From: Elephas maximus indicus
Lineage: Eukaryota > Chordata > Mammalia > Proboscidea > Elephantidae
Length of the DNA: 64,000 nt
Direction of reading: 5' to 3'
NCBI RefSeq assembly: GCF_024166365.1
Contig: NC_064819.1
Location: 206,981,293-207,045,292, forward strand
Part shown: in pieces, positions 33,629-44,029 of the stretch
Layout: every line of letters begins with the position of its first letter
Position numbering within the stretch: position 1 is the stretch's first letter
Made by a program: the position numbers and the translations under genes
Notes under the pieces: model-generated
Told to the model about the DNA's origin: nothing
The model's input: the letters and a program-made list of their open reading frames with translations, nothing else
Databases searched by the model: none

Positions 33629-36565
33629 GTGCTCAGAGGCCAATTTATATCAATAAATGCGCACATACAAAAAGAAGAAAGAGCCAAAATCAGAGAACTG
33701 TCCCTACAACTTGAACAAATAGAAAGTGAGCAACAAAAGAATCCATCAGGCACCAGAAGAAAACAAATAATAAAAATTAGAGCTGAACTAAATGATTTAG
33801 AGAACAGAAAAACAATTGAAAGAATTAACAAAGCCAAAAGCTGGTTCTTTGAAAAAATTAACAAAATTGATAAACCATTGGCTAGACTGACTAAAGAAAT
33901 ACAGGAAAGGAAACAAATAACCCGAATAAGAAATGAGAAGGACCACATCACAACAGAACCAAATGAAATTAAAAGAATCATTTCAGATTATTATGAAAAA
34001 TTGTACTCTAACAAATTTGAAAACCTAGAAGAAATGGATGAATTCCTGGAAAAACACTACCTACCTAAACTAACACATTCAGAAGTAGAACAACTAAATA
34101 GACCCATAACAAAAAAAGAGATTGAAACGGTAATCAAAAAACTCCCAACAAAAAAAAGTCCCAGCCCGGACGGCTTCACTGCAGAGTTCTACCAAATTTT
34201 CAGAGAAGAGTTAACACCACTACTACTAAAGGTATTCCAAAGCATAGAAAATGACGGAATACTACCCAACTCATTCTATGAAGCCACCATCTCCCTGATA
34301 CCAAAACCAGGTAAAGACATTACAAAAAAAGAAAATTATAGACCTATATCCCTCATGAACATTGATGCAAAAATCCTCAACAAAATTCTAGCCAATAGAA
34401 TCCAACAACACATCAAAAAAATAATTCACCCTGATCAAGTGGGATTTATACCAGGTATGCAAGGCTGGTTTAATATCAGAAAAACCATTAATGTAATCCA
34501 TCACATAAATAAAACAAAAGACAAAAACCACATGATCTTATCAATTGATGCAGAAAAGGCATTTGACAAAGTCCAACACCCATTCATGATAAAAACTCTT
34601 ACCAAAATAGGAATTGAAGGAAAATTCCTCAACATAATAAAGGGCATCTATGCAAAGCCAACAGCCAATGTCACTCTAAATGGAGAGAACCTGAAAGCAT
34701 TTCCCTTGAGAACGGGAACCAGACAAGGATGCCCTTTATCACCGCTCTTATTCAACATCGTGTTGGAAGTCTTAGCCAGGGCAATCAGGCTAGACAAAGA
34801 AATAAAAGGTATCCGGATTGGCAAGGAAGAAGTAAAGTTATCACTATTTGCAGATGACATGATTATATACACAGAAAACCCTAAGGAATCCTCCAGAAAA
34901 CTACTGAAACTAATAGAAGAGTTTGGCAGAGTCTCAGGTTATAAAATAAACATACAAAAATCACTTGGATTCCTCTACATCAACAAAAAGAACACCGAAG
35001 AGGAAATAACCAAATCAATACCATTCACAATAGCCCCCAAGAAGATAAGATACTTAGGAATAAATCTTACCAAGGATGTAAAAGACCTATACAAAGAAAA
35101 CTACAAAGCTCTACTACAAGAAATTCAAAAGGACATACTTAAGTGGAAAAACATACCTTGCTCATGGATAGGAAGACTTAACATAGTAAAAATGTCTATT
35201 CTACCAAAAGCCATCTATACATTTAACGCACTTCCGATCCAAATTCCAATGTCATATTTTAAGGGGATAGAGAAACAAATCACCAATTTCATATGGAACG
35301 GAAAGAAGCCCCGGATAAGCAAAGCACTACTGAAAAAGAAGAAGAAAGTGGGAGGCCTCACCTTACCTGACTTCAGAAACTATTATACAGCCACAGTAGT
35401 CAAAACAGCCTGGTATTGGTACAACAACAGACACATAGACCAATGGAACAGAATTGAGAACCCAGACATAGATCCATCCACGTATGAGCAGCTGATATTT
35501 GACAAAGGACCAGTGTCAATTAACTGGGGAAAAGATAGCCTTTTTAACAAATGGTGCTGGCATAACTGGATATCCATTTGCAAAAAAATGAAACAGGACC
35601 CATACCTCACACCATGCACAAAAACTAACTCCAAGTGGATCAAAGACCTAAACATAAAGACTAAAATGATAAAGATCATGGAAGAAAAAATTGGGACAAC
35701 CCTAGGAGCCCTAATACAAGGTATAAACAGAATACAAAACATTACCAAAAATGATGAAGAGAAACCCGATAACTGGGAGCTCCTAAAAATCAAACACCTA
35801 TGCTCATCTAAAGACTTCACCAAAAGAGTAAAAAGACCACCTACAGATTGGGAAAGAATTTTCAGCTATGACATCTCCGACCAGCGCCTGATCTCTAAAA
35901 TCTACATGATTCTGTCAAAACTCAACCACAAAAAGACAAACAACCCAATCAAGAAGTGGGCAAAGGATATGAACACACATTTCACTAAAGAAGATATTCA
36001 GGCAGCCAACAGATACATGAGAAAATGCTCTCGATCATTAGCCATTAGAGAAATGCAAATTAAAACTACGATGAGATTCCATCTCACACCAGCAAGGCTG
36101 GCATTAATCCAAAAAACACAAAATAATAAATGTTGGAGAGGCTGCGGAGAGATTGGAACTCTCATACACTGCTGGTGGGAATGTAAAATGGTACAACCAC
36201 TTTGGAAATCTATCTGGCGTTATCTTAAACAGTTAGAAATAGAACTACCATACAACCCAGAAATCCCACTCCTAGGAATATACCCTAGAGATACAAGAGC
36301 CTTCATACAAACAGATATATGCACACCCATGTTTATTGCAGCTCTGTTTACAATAGCAAAAAGTTGGAAGCAACCAAGGTGTCCATCAACGGATGAATGG
36401 GTAAATAAATTGTGGTATATTCACACAATGGAATACTACGCATCGATAAAGAACAGTGACGAATCTCTGAAACATTTCATAACATGGAGGAACCTGGAAG
36501 GCATTATGCTGAGCGAAATTAGTCAGAGGCAAAAGGACAAATATTGTATAAGACCACTATTATAA
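33629..36565 (+). CDS. L1 ORF2 fragment, open 978 codons (reverse transcriptase and C-terminal domain)
   Basis: LINE-1 ORF2p normally makes nicked-DNA-primed cDNA from its own mRNA. Seen: no stop for 978 codons; motif A with [11 protein letters not shown] (catalytic D307), motif C FADD at 407-410 (D409, D410), RPISLMN upstream, and a C-terminal CX3CX7HX4C zinc-knuckle-like cluster (C835, C839, H847, C852). It ends at [10 protein letters not shown] and TAA. Full-length ORF2p has about 1275 residues, so about 300 N-terminal residues (endonuclease domain) are missing. The frame opens with GTG, not ATG; the first ATG codon is residue 136, and no promoter or ORF1 precedes it, so expression is unlikely. 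The intact frame points to recent insertion from an active source, not to selection here. Minus-strand frames in this region are its shadows. Confidence 0.9.
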   Translation: MLRGQFISINAHIQKEERAKIRELSLQLEQIESEQQKNPSGTRRKQIIKIRAELNDLENRKTIERINKAKSWFFEKINKIDKPLARLTKEIQERKQITRIRNEKDHITTEPNEIKRIISDYYEKLYSNKFENLEEMDEFLEKHYLPKLTHSEVEQLNRPITKKEIETVIKKLPTKKSPSPDGFTAEFYQIFREELTPLLLKVFQSIENDGILPNSFYEATISLIPKPGKDITKKENYRPISLMNIDAKILNKILANRIQQHIKKIIHPDQVGFIPGMQGWFNIRKTINVIHHINKTKDKNHMILSIDAEKAFDKVQHPFMIKTLTKIGIEGKFLNIIKGIYAKPTANVTLNGENLKAFPLRTGTRQGCPLSPLLFNIVLEVLARAIRLDKEIKGIRIGKEEVKLSLFADDMIIYTENPKESSRKLLKLIEEFGRVSGYKINIQKSLGFLYINKKNTEEEITKSIPFTIAPKKIRYLGINLTKDVKDLYKENYKALLQEIQKDILKWKNIPCSWIGRLNIVKMSILPKAIYTFNALPIQIPMSYFKGIEKQITNFIWNGKKPRISKALLKKKKKVGGLTLPDFRNYYTATVVKTAWYWYNNRHIDQWNRIENPDIDPSTYEQLIFDKGPVSINWGKDSLFNKWCWHNWISICKKMKQDPYLTPCTKTNSKWIKDLNIKTKMIKIMEEKIGTTLGALIQGINRIQNITKNDEEKPDNWELLKIKHLCSSKDFTKRVKRPPTDWERIFSYDISDQRLISKIYMILSKLNHKKTNNPIKKWAKDMNTHFTKEDIQAANRYMRKCSRSLAIREMQIKTTMRFHLTPARLALIQKTQNNKCWRGCGEIGTLIHCWWECKMVQPLWKSIWRYLKQLEIELPYNPEIPLLGIYPRDTRAFIQTDICTPMFIAALFTIAKSWKQPRCPSTDEWVNKLWYIHTMEYYASIKNSDESLKHFITWRNLEGIMLSEISQRQKDKYCIRPLL

Positions 36566-37577
36566 GATCTTGAGAAATAGTAAACCTGAGAAGAACACAT
36601 ACTTTTGTGGTTACGAGGGGGGGAGGGAGGGAGGGTGGGAGAGGGTTTTTTATTGATTAATCAGTAGATAAGAACTGCTTTAGGTGAAGGGAAAGACAAC
36701 ACTCAATACATGGAAGGTCAGCTCAATTGGACTGGACCAAAAGCAAAGAAGTTTCCGGAATAAAATGAATGCTTCAAAGGTCAGCGGAGCAAGCGCGGGG
36801 GTCTGGGGAACATGGTTTGCGGGGACTTCTAAGTCAATTGGCAAAATAATTCTATTATGAAATCATTCTGCATCCCACTTCGAAATGTGGCGTCTGGGGT
36901 CTTAAATGCTAACAAGCAGCCATCTAAGATGCAGCAATTGGTCTCAACCCACCTGGAGCAAAGGAAAATGAAGAACACCAAGCCCACATGACAACTAAGA
37001 GCCCAAGAGACAGAAAGGGCCACATGAACCAGAGACCTACATCATCCTGAGACCAGAAGAACTAGTTGGTGCCCGGCCACAATCGATGACTGCCCTGACA
37101 GGGAGCTCAGCAGAGGACCCCTGAGGGAGCAGGAGATCAGTGGGATGCAGACCCCAAATTCTCATAACAAGACCAAACTTAATGGTCTGACTGAGACTGG
37201 AGGAATCCCGGCGGCCATGCTCCCCAGACCTTCAGCTGACACAGGACAGGAACCATCCCCGAAGACAACTCTTCAGAAATGAAAGGGACTGGTCAGCGGG
37301 TGGGAGAGAGATGCTGATGAAGAGTGAGCTAATTATATCAGGTGGACACTTGAGATTGTGTTGGCAACTCTTGTCTGGAGGGGGGATGGGAGGATAGAGA
37401 GAGAGGGAAGCCGGCAAAATTGTCAAGAAAGGAGAGACTGAAAGGGCTGACTCAAGACGGGGAGAGTAAGTGGGAGTAGGGAGTGAGATGTATGTAAACT
37501 TATATGTGACAGACTGATTGGATTTGTAAACGTTCACTTGAAGCTTAATAAAAGTTATTATAAAAAAAAAAAAAAAA
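36566..37577 (+). mobile_element. L1 3' UTR with G-rich tract and poly(A) signal
   Basis: About 1 kb of noncoding L1 tail. A G-rich tract at 36617-36645 has six G-runs of three or more (GGGGGGG, GGG, GGG, GGG, GGG, GGG), a possible G-quadruplex, as in many mammalian L1 3' UTRs. Ends with AATAAA (37547-37552) and A-tract (37562-37577). Related to the 25439-25821 insert. Confidence 0.88.
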
Positions 37578-37821
37578 CTTTCATAATTTCGCTAAAAGAA
37601 GGAGCATTTTCCTCCCAATCAGTTTCTGGATTATAGTCTGTGTATACAAATATCACTAAGGAAATGTCTTGAATTGATGTATGGCATAACATAATGAGCC
37701 TGGATATGTACAGACACTGAATAACTAACAGGTTGACTGAGATTGCAGGCTTATTAAGCATGGGTATCAGGGATTTTAAAAAAGGTGCCTTATACAAAAA
37801 TAATGCACAGTTATAAGTTGC

Positions 37822-38027
37822 TTCAGGGAGCCTTGGTGGAGCAGTAGTGAAGCACTCGGGCACTAAACAACAGAGCGACAGTTCAAACCCACTAGCCACT
37901 CCATGGGAGGAAGATGTAGCAGTCTGCTTCTGTAAAGACTACAGCTGTGGAAACCCTATGGGGCAGTTCCACTTCAGCCTATATGGTCACTATGAGTCGA
38001 AATTCTACTTGAGGTCAGTGGGTTTGT
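37822..38027 (+). repeat. AfroSINE carried in the transduction
   Basis: GGGAGCCTTGGTGGAGCAGT, CGACAGTTCAAACCCACTAG, tail GTCGAAATTCTACTTGAGG. It travelled with the transduced segment, so its orthologue should sit next to the source L1. Confidence 0.88.
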
Positions 38028-38265
38028 GAGTTACAGGTTACTTCCTTTGTTTTCTCTTTGTGTATGTGGTCAGCTTTTATGTACAACATATGTTTTATTT
38101 CAAAGACTACTTTGCTCCTTTGAAAAAGCTATGGCATATTTGTGGCTATACACTAGTGGGAAAGAGGTATGGTTATGTGCTAAAAGCAGTAAATATATAT
38201 GGCAAGGAGAGAGACTGAATTTTCTTCACCACATTTTCCATTATGTCTAAGAAGGAATATGTTGA

Positions 38266-38271
38266 AATAAA
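38266..38271 (+). terminator. Poly(A) signal used for the L1 read-through transcript
   Basis: AATAAA 16 bp before the terminal A-tract at 38288; the distance fits normal cleavage. The weaker or bypassed L1 signal is at 37547. Confidence 0.85.
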
Positions 38272-38317
38272 AACAATGCCATCTGTCAAAAAAAAAAAAA
38301 AAAAAAAGCTAAGCTAG

Positions 38318-38609
38318 TAAGTGGTTAGCCCAAAAGAAGAAAAATAAAACCAAATATTGCAGAGAAGAGTAGGAATAACACTTTAAGATGAGAGCAAAAT
38401 CAATGAGTTCCTAGACCATTGATATTTACAATCCATTCTGTTGTAAAACCCCAAATTGAAATCACCTGATTTAAAAAAAAGACAAAATTAAGGCAAATTA
38501 TAGCATAGTTCCCATACATCAACTAGCCACTCAGACAAAGCAGCTGTGTGCTCCTGGGCAGCTATTCTTTCAGGCACACTGTGCCAATAGCAGATCAAGA
38601 TCACATTCT
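38318..38609. other. Unique stretch
   Basis: No gene or repeat recognised. Confidence 0.3.
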
Positions 38610-38621
38610 AACCAACAACAT

Positions 38622-38790
38622 ATGAAACCCAATCCAAACCCATTGCTGTCAAGTAGATTCCGACTCACAGTGACCCTGTATAATAGAGTAGAACTGCCCC
38701 ATAGAGTTCCAAGGAACACCTGGTGAATCTGAACTGCAGACCTTTTGGTTAGTAGCAATAGCACTTAACCTTTATGCCACCCAGGTTTCC
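38622..38790 (-). repeat. AfroSINE
   Basis: Near-perfect target-site duplication AACCAACAACAT (38610-38621) and AACCAACAGCAT (38791-38802). Confidence 0.9.
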
Positions 38791-39051
38791 AACCAACAGC
38801 ATAGAATGAGATTAATACAATCAATTAATGGTGTATCCAATTCTCATTATGGAAATTTAAGCTGTAGGGGAAACACTGTGTTTGAATGATAACCCTAACC
38901 TTATTGACTCCAAGTTCAATGGTTTCTCCACTGCGTGGTATATACTGATAATACATCTGACAAGTTTCTATCACCCAAATTACTCAGAAAATCGTTATTA
39001 TAGAAATGGTTTCAAATACATCACCTTCTTGGATTCCCACTCCCATTGCCT

Positions 39052-39596
39052 CCCTGTGGTAGGCAGATTTCTAAGGTGGCCCCAGTGATTCCAGGCTCCT
39101 GGGATTCACATCCTTGTGTAGTCCCTTTCCCTAGAGTGTGGACTGGACCTATTGCCTTGCTTCTAACCAAGAGAATATTGCAAAGATGCTGGGATGTCAC
39201 TTATGTGTTTAGATTACAGAAAGTTGTCACTTCCATCTTGCTATCAGATGGTCTCTTTTGTTGACTTTGATGAAACAAGCTGCCATGTTGGACAGGTCCA
39301 TATGGCAAGGAATTGAGGGTGGCCTCTGAGTAGCAAAGAACAGAGACCCTCAGTCCAACAACCTGTGAGGAGATAAATCCTTCCATCAACAGTGTTTAAG
39401 TGATCTTGGAAGTGAATCTTTCTTCAGTTGAGCCTTCGGATTGCCTTGACTGCAGCCTGTGAAAGACCCGGAAGCAGAAGACTAGCTAAACTGCTTGGAT
39501 TCCTAACTGTCAGAAACTGTGGTATAATAAATGTGTGATGTGTTAAATTGGTAAAGTTTGGGGTAATTTGTTACACAGAAAAAGACACGTAATATA
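39052..39596 (+). mobile_element. MaLR/MLT-like LTR
   Basis: CTGTGGTAGGCAGATTTCTA, AGTGTGGACTGGACCTATTG, GCCTGTGAAAGACCCGGAAG, then AATAAATGTGTGATG and TAATTTGTTACACAG at the end. Matches an old mammalian LTR type that I recall only generally. Confidence 0.55.
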
Positions 39597-39616
39597 CTCT
39601 GTGATATGGGTGTGTC

Positions 39617-39869
39617 ATTGTAGTTAGCTGCCGTTGAGTCGGCTCCAGACTCACGTTGACCCTATGTGATCCATACAGTTTTCATTTGGCTAATTTTTGG
39701 AAGTAAATTGCCAGGCCTTTCTTCCTAGTCTGTCTTAGTCTGGAAGCTCTGCTGAAACCTTTCAGTATCATTGACAGACAGGTGATGGCTGTGCTTGAGG
39801 TACATTGGCTGAGAATAGAACCCGGGTTTTCCACACGAAAGGCAAGAATTCTACCATTGAACCACCATC
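39617..39869 (-). repeat. SINE with tRNA-Gly-like head and RTE-derived body
   Basis: Read on the minus strand it begins GGTGGTTCAATGGTAGAATT, with a B-box-like CGGGTTCTATTCTC, like tRNA-Gly (GCC). The body contains AGACTAAGACAGACTAGGAA and AAAGGCCTGGCAATTTACTT, as in the RTE 5' region and long AfroSINEs. The tail is GTGAGTCTGGAGCCGACTCA. It differs from other SINEs here, whose head does not match tRNA-Gly. Confidence 0.78.
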
Positions 39870-40069
39870 AGGTGTCAGGGACTATTAAACAGTAAGCAAG
39901 GTATGCACAGGCTTACTTGTGTTTCCTCACTAATCTATAGTGTACAATTTCACATGGGTTTCGCCACAAAACAAGTGAAATAGTACAGATTAGCGAAAAA
40001 GCACATGTAAGCCTGTGCCTATCTCTCTTATTGGGTAATCCATCCTTGACCACCACTGCCCCTCTGTGA
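39870..40069. other. Unique stretch
   Basis: No gene or repeat recognised. Confidence 0.3.
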
Positions 40070-40215
40070 TGTGGTAGGGACTGGTACTGTCTGCACTTTA
40101 CAGCCAGACAAACATGGCTCCAGACGTTAAGTAGCTAGTTTCAGTGAGGTGGGTGTGTCAAGCAGAGGATAGAATGATTACGATTCCCAGTCTAGTGCTC
40201 TTCCCAATGAGTGTG
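40070..40215 (-). repeat. MIR-like fragment
   Basis: GCACTTTACAGCCAGACAAA and GTTAAGTAGCTAG, with TCTAGTGCTCTTCCC. Weak similarity to antisense MIR. Confidence 0.4.
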
Positions 40216-40341
40216 GTCATATGTACTGTCTGACAATGATAGTCTGTCTAGTCACTTCTCCCTCTCCTCTTTATCCATTAATGCTCAGCCCAAGCCAATA
40301 TCCACTATCTTTCTCTATTCCACATTAAAACAAAAAAAACA

Positions 40342-40527
40342 AAAATTCGGTTGCCTTCGAGTTGATTCTGAGTCATGACAACCTTATGTGTGTCAAAGTA
40401 GAACAGCGTTCCATGACTGGTTTTTTGGAGGTAGATCAGCAGGCCTTTCTCCTGGGGAGACTCTGGCTGGATTCAAACCTCCAACATTATGTTGATGTGT
40501 CAACCATTTGCATCACCCAGGACTCCT
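40342..40527 (-). repeat. AfroSINE, long subfamily
   Basis: GGTTGCCTTCGAGTTGATTC, AGGTAGATCAGCAGGCCTTT, GGCTGGATTCAAACCTCCAA. Confidence 0.88.
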
Positions 40528-40654
40528 GTCCTACGTTAAAAAAAAAAACGTTAGTAGCCACTAATTATTACAATTCTGGGAAGCTGTGTTTGGATCAAGC
40601 CCACTTCACCTTGCTCCAGGGTAGTGAAGCATCCTGCATTTGTGCTGTCAGGAC

Positions 40655-40830
40655 ACTGTGGAGAGTGTCGAGGCCATAGTTCAAATCCTAGCTGTTCCAT
40701 TTAATGGCCATTTGAAAAGTTACCCAATGCCTCTCAACATATTTTCACACCTGAAAAACAGAGGTAATAAAAATTTCTATCCCAAAGGGTTGTAAAGATT
40801 AAGTCAGACTGCACATAAAACAGGAACGCT
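40655..40830 (+). repeat. MIR
   Basis: TTCAAATCCTAGCTGTTCCA, then AAAGTTACCCAATGCCTCTC and GGTTGTAAAGATTAAGTCAG. Sense MIR. Confidence 0.65.
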
Positions 40831-41134
40831 CCATTATTAGTCTTCCCTCACTCCTGTCTTGTCCTTAATGAAGTCAAGATGCCCACATATCCAGTTCTTC
40901 TGACAAATGCATACATATTGGACAAGCTTGATCTTTTAAATGTTAGAATCATTTTTATTTTAACTTACATTCCTCCTAAGTTCATCTTTTTGTCCCTAAA
41001 TAGTAATTGGTCAAAGTAGGTGAATCTGGATAAATATCTAATGGGCCAAATACCTCTAATATTCAGAGAGTGTGCAAAGGCCTGCTGGTAAGTCACTATG
41101 AAAGTAGAGATCTTGTTTTAAACAGGAGGATAGA

Positions 41135-41350
41135 ATGTACTGGTTAAGGCTGTGGGCTCTGAATTATGGAAGCTTCTTGAATTCTCTCTGCCAATTTCTA
41201 GCTTCGTGACCTTGGTTTTTATCATTTGAAAAATGAATATAAGAGTGGCACTCATTCATGGGGATAGTGTGTGAGAACTGAGTGGCTTAAACTTTGTAAA
41301 GTGCTCAGCACAGCTTCTGCAGCATAGTAAGCGCTATATAAATATTAGGT
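41135..41350 (+). repeat. MIR, nearly full
   Basis: TGGTTAAGGCTGTGGGCTCT head, CGTGACCTTGG, AGTGCTCAGCACAGC, TAGTAAGCGCTATATAAATA end. One of the best-preserved MIRs here. Confidence 0.8.
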
Positions 41351-41387
41351 CTTTGTTAGAGTCCCTGAGGATTTTAGGGGAGGGAAG

Positions 41388-42009
41388 CAGTGGTGTTACT
41401 AGGGGAGCCCTAGGGGTGCAGACCGCATTGGGTGACACTGTCAGAGGGAGTGACACCGAAATGACTGTCTATGAAATCTTCGTGCAGAAATAACATTTTT
41501 TTCAGCAGAAATTTTATTTTTTTAAATATCTTTGTGGTTAGTTATAACAACAACAAAATTTTTCATAAACCCAGCTTACATGTATCAATACTTAACAAGG
41601 CTAAAACTCTATGCTAATTTGCTTTTTGAACCTTCTAAAGTCCTCCAGTCAGAGCTGTCATTATTACCTATTACAATGACATTTGGAGTTACATGGTTTC
41701 CTCTGCATGTCCTAGAAGCACACGATGTTGCTTTGGTTGCTGACAGTGTTTCGTCAATTTTTTTGGTGTTTTAGCTATAACATTGTGGAAGTTAGTATTT
41801 GAGAACCTATACCAATAACTTTTTTGAGAATGAAGTAGTAATTAAAGGAAAAAGAAGGAGTGAAATACGGGAATTAAGATTTACGAGTAACGTTAGTACA
41901 AAAAACATCACTAAGGATTCTGTATGGTCTGGTACAGGAAGAGGTCCGTGGTGGAAGGTAACACCATGAGTTACCATGCTGGGTGACACCAACACCAATG
42001 ATGCCACAG
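41388..42009. mobile_element. hAT-like nonautonomous DNA transposon
   Basis: The left end CAGTGGTGTTACTAGG and the reverse complement of the right end (CTGTGGCATCATTGG) are imperfect terminal inverted repeats. Flanks are GAGGGAAG (41380-41387) and GAGGGGAG (42010-42017), 7 of 8 matching, as hAT 8-bp duplications would be. Subterminal inverted blocks GGGTGACAC/GTGTCACCC also match. 622 bp with no transposase. Confidence 0.68.
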
Positions 42010-42046
42010 GAGGGGAGTAAACAAGTAACTTCTGACATTATCTGGT

Positions 42047-42101
42047 GGTGTTGTGCCTTCAAGTTAGTTTGGACTCAGAGCCCTTGCACCACCGGGGTCC
42101 C
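42047..42101 (-). repeat. AfroSINE with internal deletion
   Basis: TGCCTTCAAGTTAGTTTGGA tail joined directly to the antisense head GCACCACCGGGGTCCC. Confidence 0.65.
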
Positions 42102-42141
42102 TGACTGTACTGTATAAAACTCAGCCTTAGATAAAGTTGAA

Positions 42142-42842
42142 GGAGCCCTGGTGGCACAACAGTTAAACACTCAGCTGTTAACCTAAAGGTTGGTGATTTG
42201 AACACACCCACCTGAGGCAGGCAGCCTCAGAATCCAACCCTTCTAAGAAACATCTGCTCTGGCTTATCCTCCTACACCAAGTAGAATAAGTTGCTCATTC
42301 TTCTGAAATTATCCTGGACAAGGTAACCATAGAATGGACCACAGATGACCTCAACCTGCCTCTGGGTGGAGCCTTAACATGTTAATGAAGAAAAATTGAC
42401 CTCTTCCTTCATCCCGGAGAATTGGACCCTTGTCTAGAGAAAATGCATAGTCATCCCCAAGCTCTGAGTGCCTGCCTGAAGGTTGATCCTGAATATTCAT
42501 GATTAATTTGCATTTCCTTTTCTGCTCTCTGTAAAAGCCCACCTCCCCAAGTTGCTTGCCAGCAGTCTTGGAAGCAACAACCCAATTACTCCTTTCCTTG
42601 TGCAATGAAATAAATGTGTCTTTCTGATCTCCTACCTCCAGCTCTTGTTTTTTGGCTGTAGCAAGTCACACCAAAAAAAAAAAAACACCTTGGATTTTTC
42701 ACTCAGCAACACAGTGGCTCTTCTGGAGAAAGACCTGACCATCTGCTCCCGTAAACATTACGGGCTAGAAAACCCTCCAGGGCAGTTCTACTCCGTCTTA
42801 AAGGATCCCTATGAGTGGAAATTGACTTGACAGCACCTAAGA
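42142..42842 (+). repeat. AfroSINE split by an LTR insertion
   Basis: Left part 42142-42212 (GGAGCCCTGGTGGCACAACA, TTGAACACACCCACC) and right part about 42706-42842 (GGCTCTTCTGGAGAAAGACC, GACTTGACAGCACCTAAGAA). Together they form one long AfroSINE. Confidence 0.8.
42213..42670 (+). mobile_element. ERV-type LTR inside the AfroSINE
   Basis: Starts TGAGGCAGGCAGCC and ends AGCAAGTCACA. Contains GTAAAAGCCCACCTCCCC and a poly(A) signal AATAAA (42609-42614) followed by CTTTCTGATCTCC, an arrangement typical of gamma-type LTRs. An A-run and 25 bp follow before the SINE resumes. No internal viral genes are here. Confidence 0.5.
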
Positions 42843-42846
42843 ACAG

Positions 42847-42987
42847 TGTGCAGTCAAGTAGATTCTGACTCATAGTGGCCCTATAGAACAGAGTGGAACT
42901 TCCCCGTAGGGTTTCAAGGAGTGACTCGTGGATTCAAACTGCCTACCTTTTGGTTAGCAGCCTGAGCTCTTAAGTACTTAGCCATCG
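42847..42987 (-). repeat. AfroSINE
   Basis: GCAGTCAAGTAGATTCTGAC, AGGGTTTCAAGGAGTGACTC, CTACCTTTTGGTTAGCAGCC. Confidence 0.88.
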
Positions 42988-43584
42988 TATTTTATCATTT
43001 CGCATGGAGGTAAATCCATTTGTCTAGGCAACTTAAATGAGTTTTGCTAGACGCTTCAGAAGGGCAGATGTGATGGGACTGTTTAGACACTAAGTTCTTG
43101 ATGAAATCATACCTTATTGTGAATAGATTTAAGAACTGAATGTATTCAAAACCTTGTCCAGGAACCTCTACCCCCTATGCAACCAATCAAAAACAAGGAA
43201 ATTTTTAAAGTCAGATTTGTGAAACAAAGCTCTTTTTCAGCTTTCCTTGCTTTCTGCAAGATGTGGCTGAGAAACTTGATAAAGGTATTTCTTTGATGAA
43301 AGTATTTCTTTTATCATGGTAAGGAAATGTTAAGTCATTCCTGCCATCCCCCCTATCAACTGGAGAGGTGAGGAATCCTGTAGTTTTTCAAGGAGGCTGG
43401 GCCTGCCTGGCGGGGTGAGTGAAAGAGAGTGAAATAGGCGAAGTCGACAGTTCAGCCTCCTTTGTCAATGTCCAGTCCCTGGCCTTGGGAACTGACTGGC
43501 GGCAGTTTGCAAATGTATGTGCTTGGTGGGGCGCCTGCCATTCCCTTTATCCTTGAGCCACAGGAAGCCTGATAGGGAAGATGG
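42988..43584. other. Unique stretch
   Basis: No gene or repeat recognised. Confidence 0.35.
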
Positions 43585-43785
43585 AGCATGTCATCTGACT
43601 ACCCGAGCTTCCAAGCAGGAACAGGACAGGCAACTTCTCAGATAATATGCAACATGAACGTTCAGGGTTTAACCTATTCTTCTTCTAGATACAAATAATG
43701 ACTAGTTCCACATGCATTCCTACAATTCTACTGCTCAAACAGCCAAGTGGAAACACAGGAGTTTGACCAGGTTTTGTTGTTGTTG
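43585..43785 (+). repeat. Inverted duplication, left arm
   Basis: GGCAACTTCTCAGATAAT, CTACAATTCTACTGCTCAAA and CCAGGTTTTGTTGTTGTTG appear as reverse complement in 46048-46250, at about 85% identity by eye over nearly 190 bp. Confidence 0.78.
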
Positions 43786-43786
43786 C

Positions 43787-43830
43787 TCGGCTGCTGACTA
43801 AAAGGTCAGTGGTTTGAACCCACCCAGCAT
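43787..43830 (+). repeat. AfroSINE head fragment
   Basis: CTCGGCTGCTGACTAAAAGG and TTTGAACCCACCCAGC, joined directly to the inverted-repeat arm. Confidence 0.7.
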
Positions 43831-43888
43831 CTCAGATAGATAGACAGGTAGTCAGACAGACAGAGAGATAATAAGTAGGTAGGTAGGT

Positions 43889-43889
<1 letters not shown>

Positions 43890-43986
<97 letters not shown>
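43890..43986. repeat. (GATA)n microsatellite
   Basis: About 24 uninterrupted GATA units, flanked by imperfect GACA, GTAG and GATA blocks (43834-44026). Likely polymorphic. Confidence 0.95.
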
Positions 43987-43987
<1 letters not shown>

Positions 43988-44029
43988 GATAGACAGACAG
44001 ACAGATAGATAGATAGACAGATAGATGAT

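Larger units (their letters stand above)
37578..38287 (+). other. Transduced non-L1 DNA from the source locus
   Basis: About 710 bp between the L1's own A-tract and the terminal A-tract. Not L1-like; AT-rich apart from one AfroSINE. Ends in AATAAA (38266-38271) and 16 bases later the A-tract. This is copied flank of the parental L1. No protein frame with motifs. Confidence 0.85.
33605..38307 (+). mobile_element. Young L1 insertion, 5'-truncated, with 3' transduction
   Basis: One retrotransposition event bounded by the target-site duplication AAAAGCTAAGCTAG at 33591-33604 and 38304-38317. Order: truncated ORF2 (from 33605), 3' UTR, AATAAA at 37547-37552, first A-tract 37562-37577, about 710 bp of non-L1 DNA, a second AATAAA at 38266-38271, and a final A-tract 38288-38307. 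The two A-tracts plus an external duplication show read-through of the L1 signal into flanking DNA at the source locus. The left site TATA/AAAAG fits the L1 endonuclease. ORF1, the 5' UTR and most of the endonuclease are missing, so it cannot move by itself. Confidence 0.93.

Noticed and set aside
33601..35823. Minus-strand frames of 74-146 codons
   Set aside because: Shadows of the L1 ORF2 on the plus strand.
39790..39869. Functional tRNA-Gly gene
   Set aside because: No cloverleaf is retained and it continues into a SINE body.
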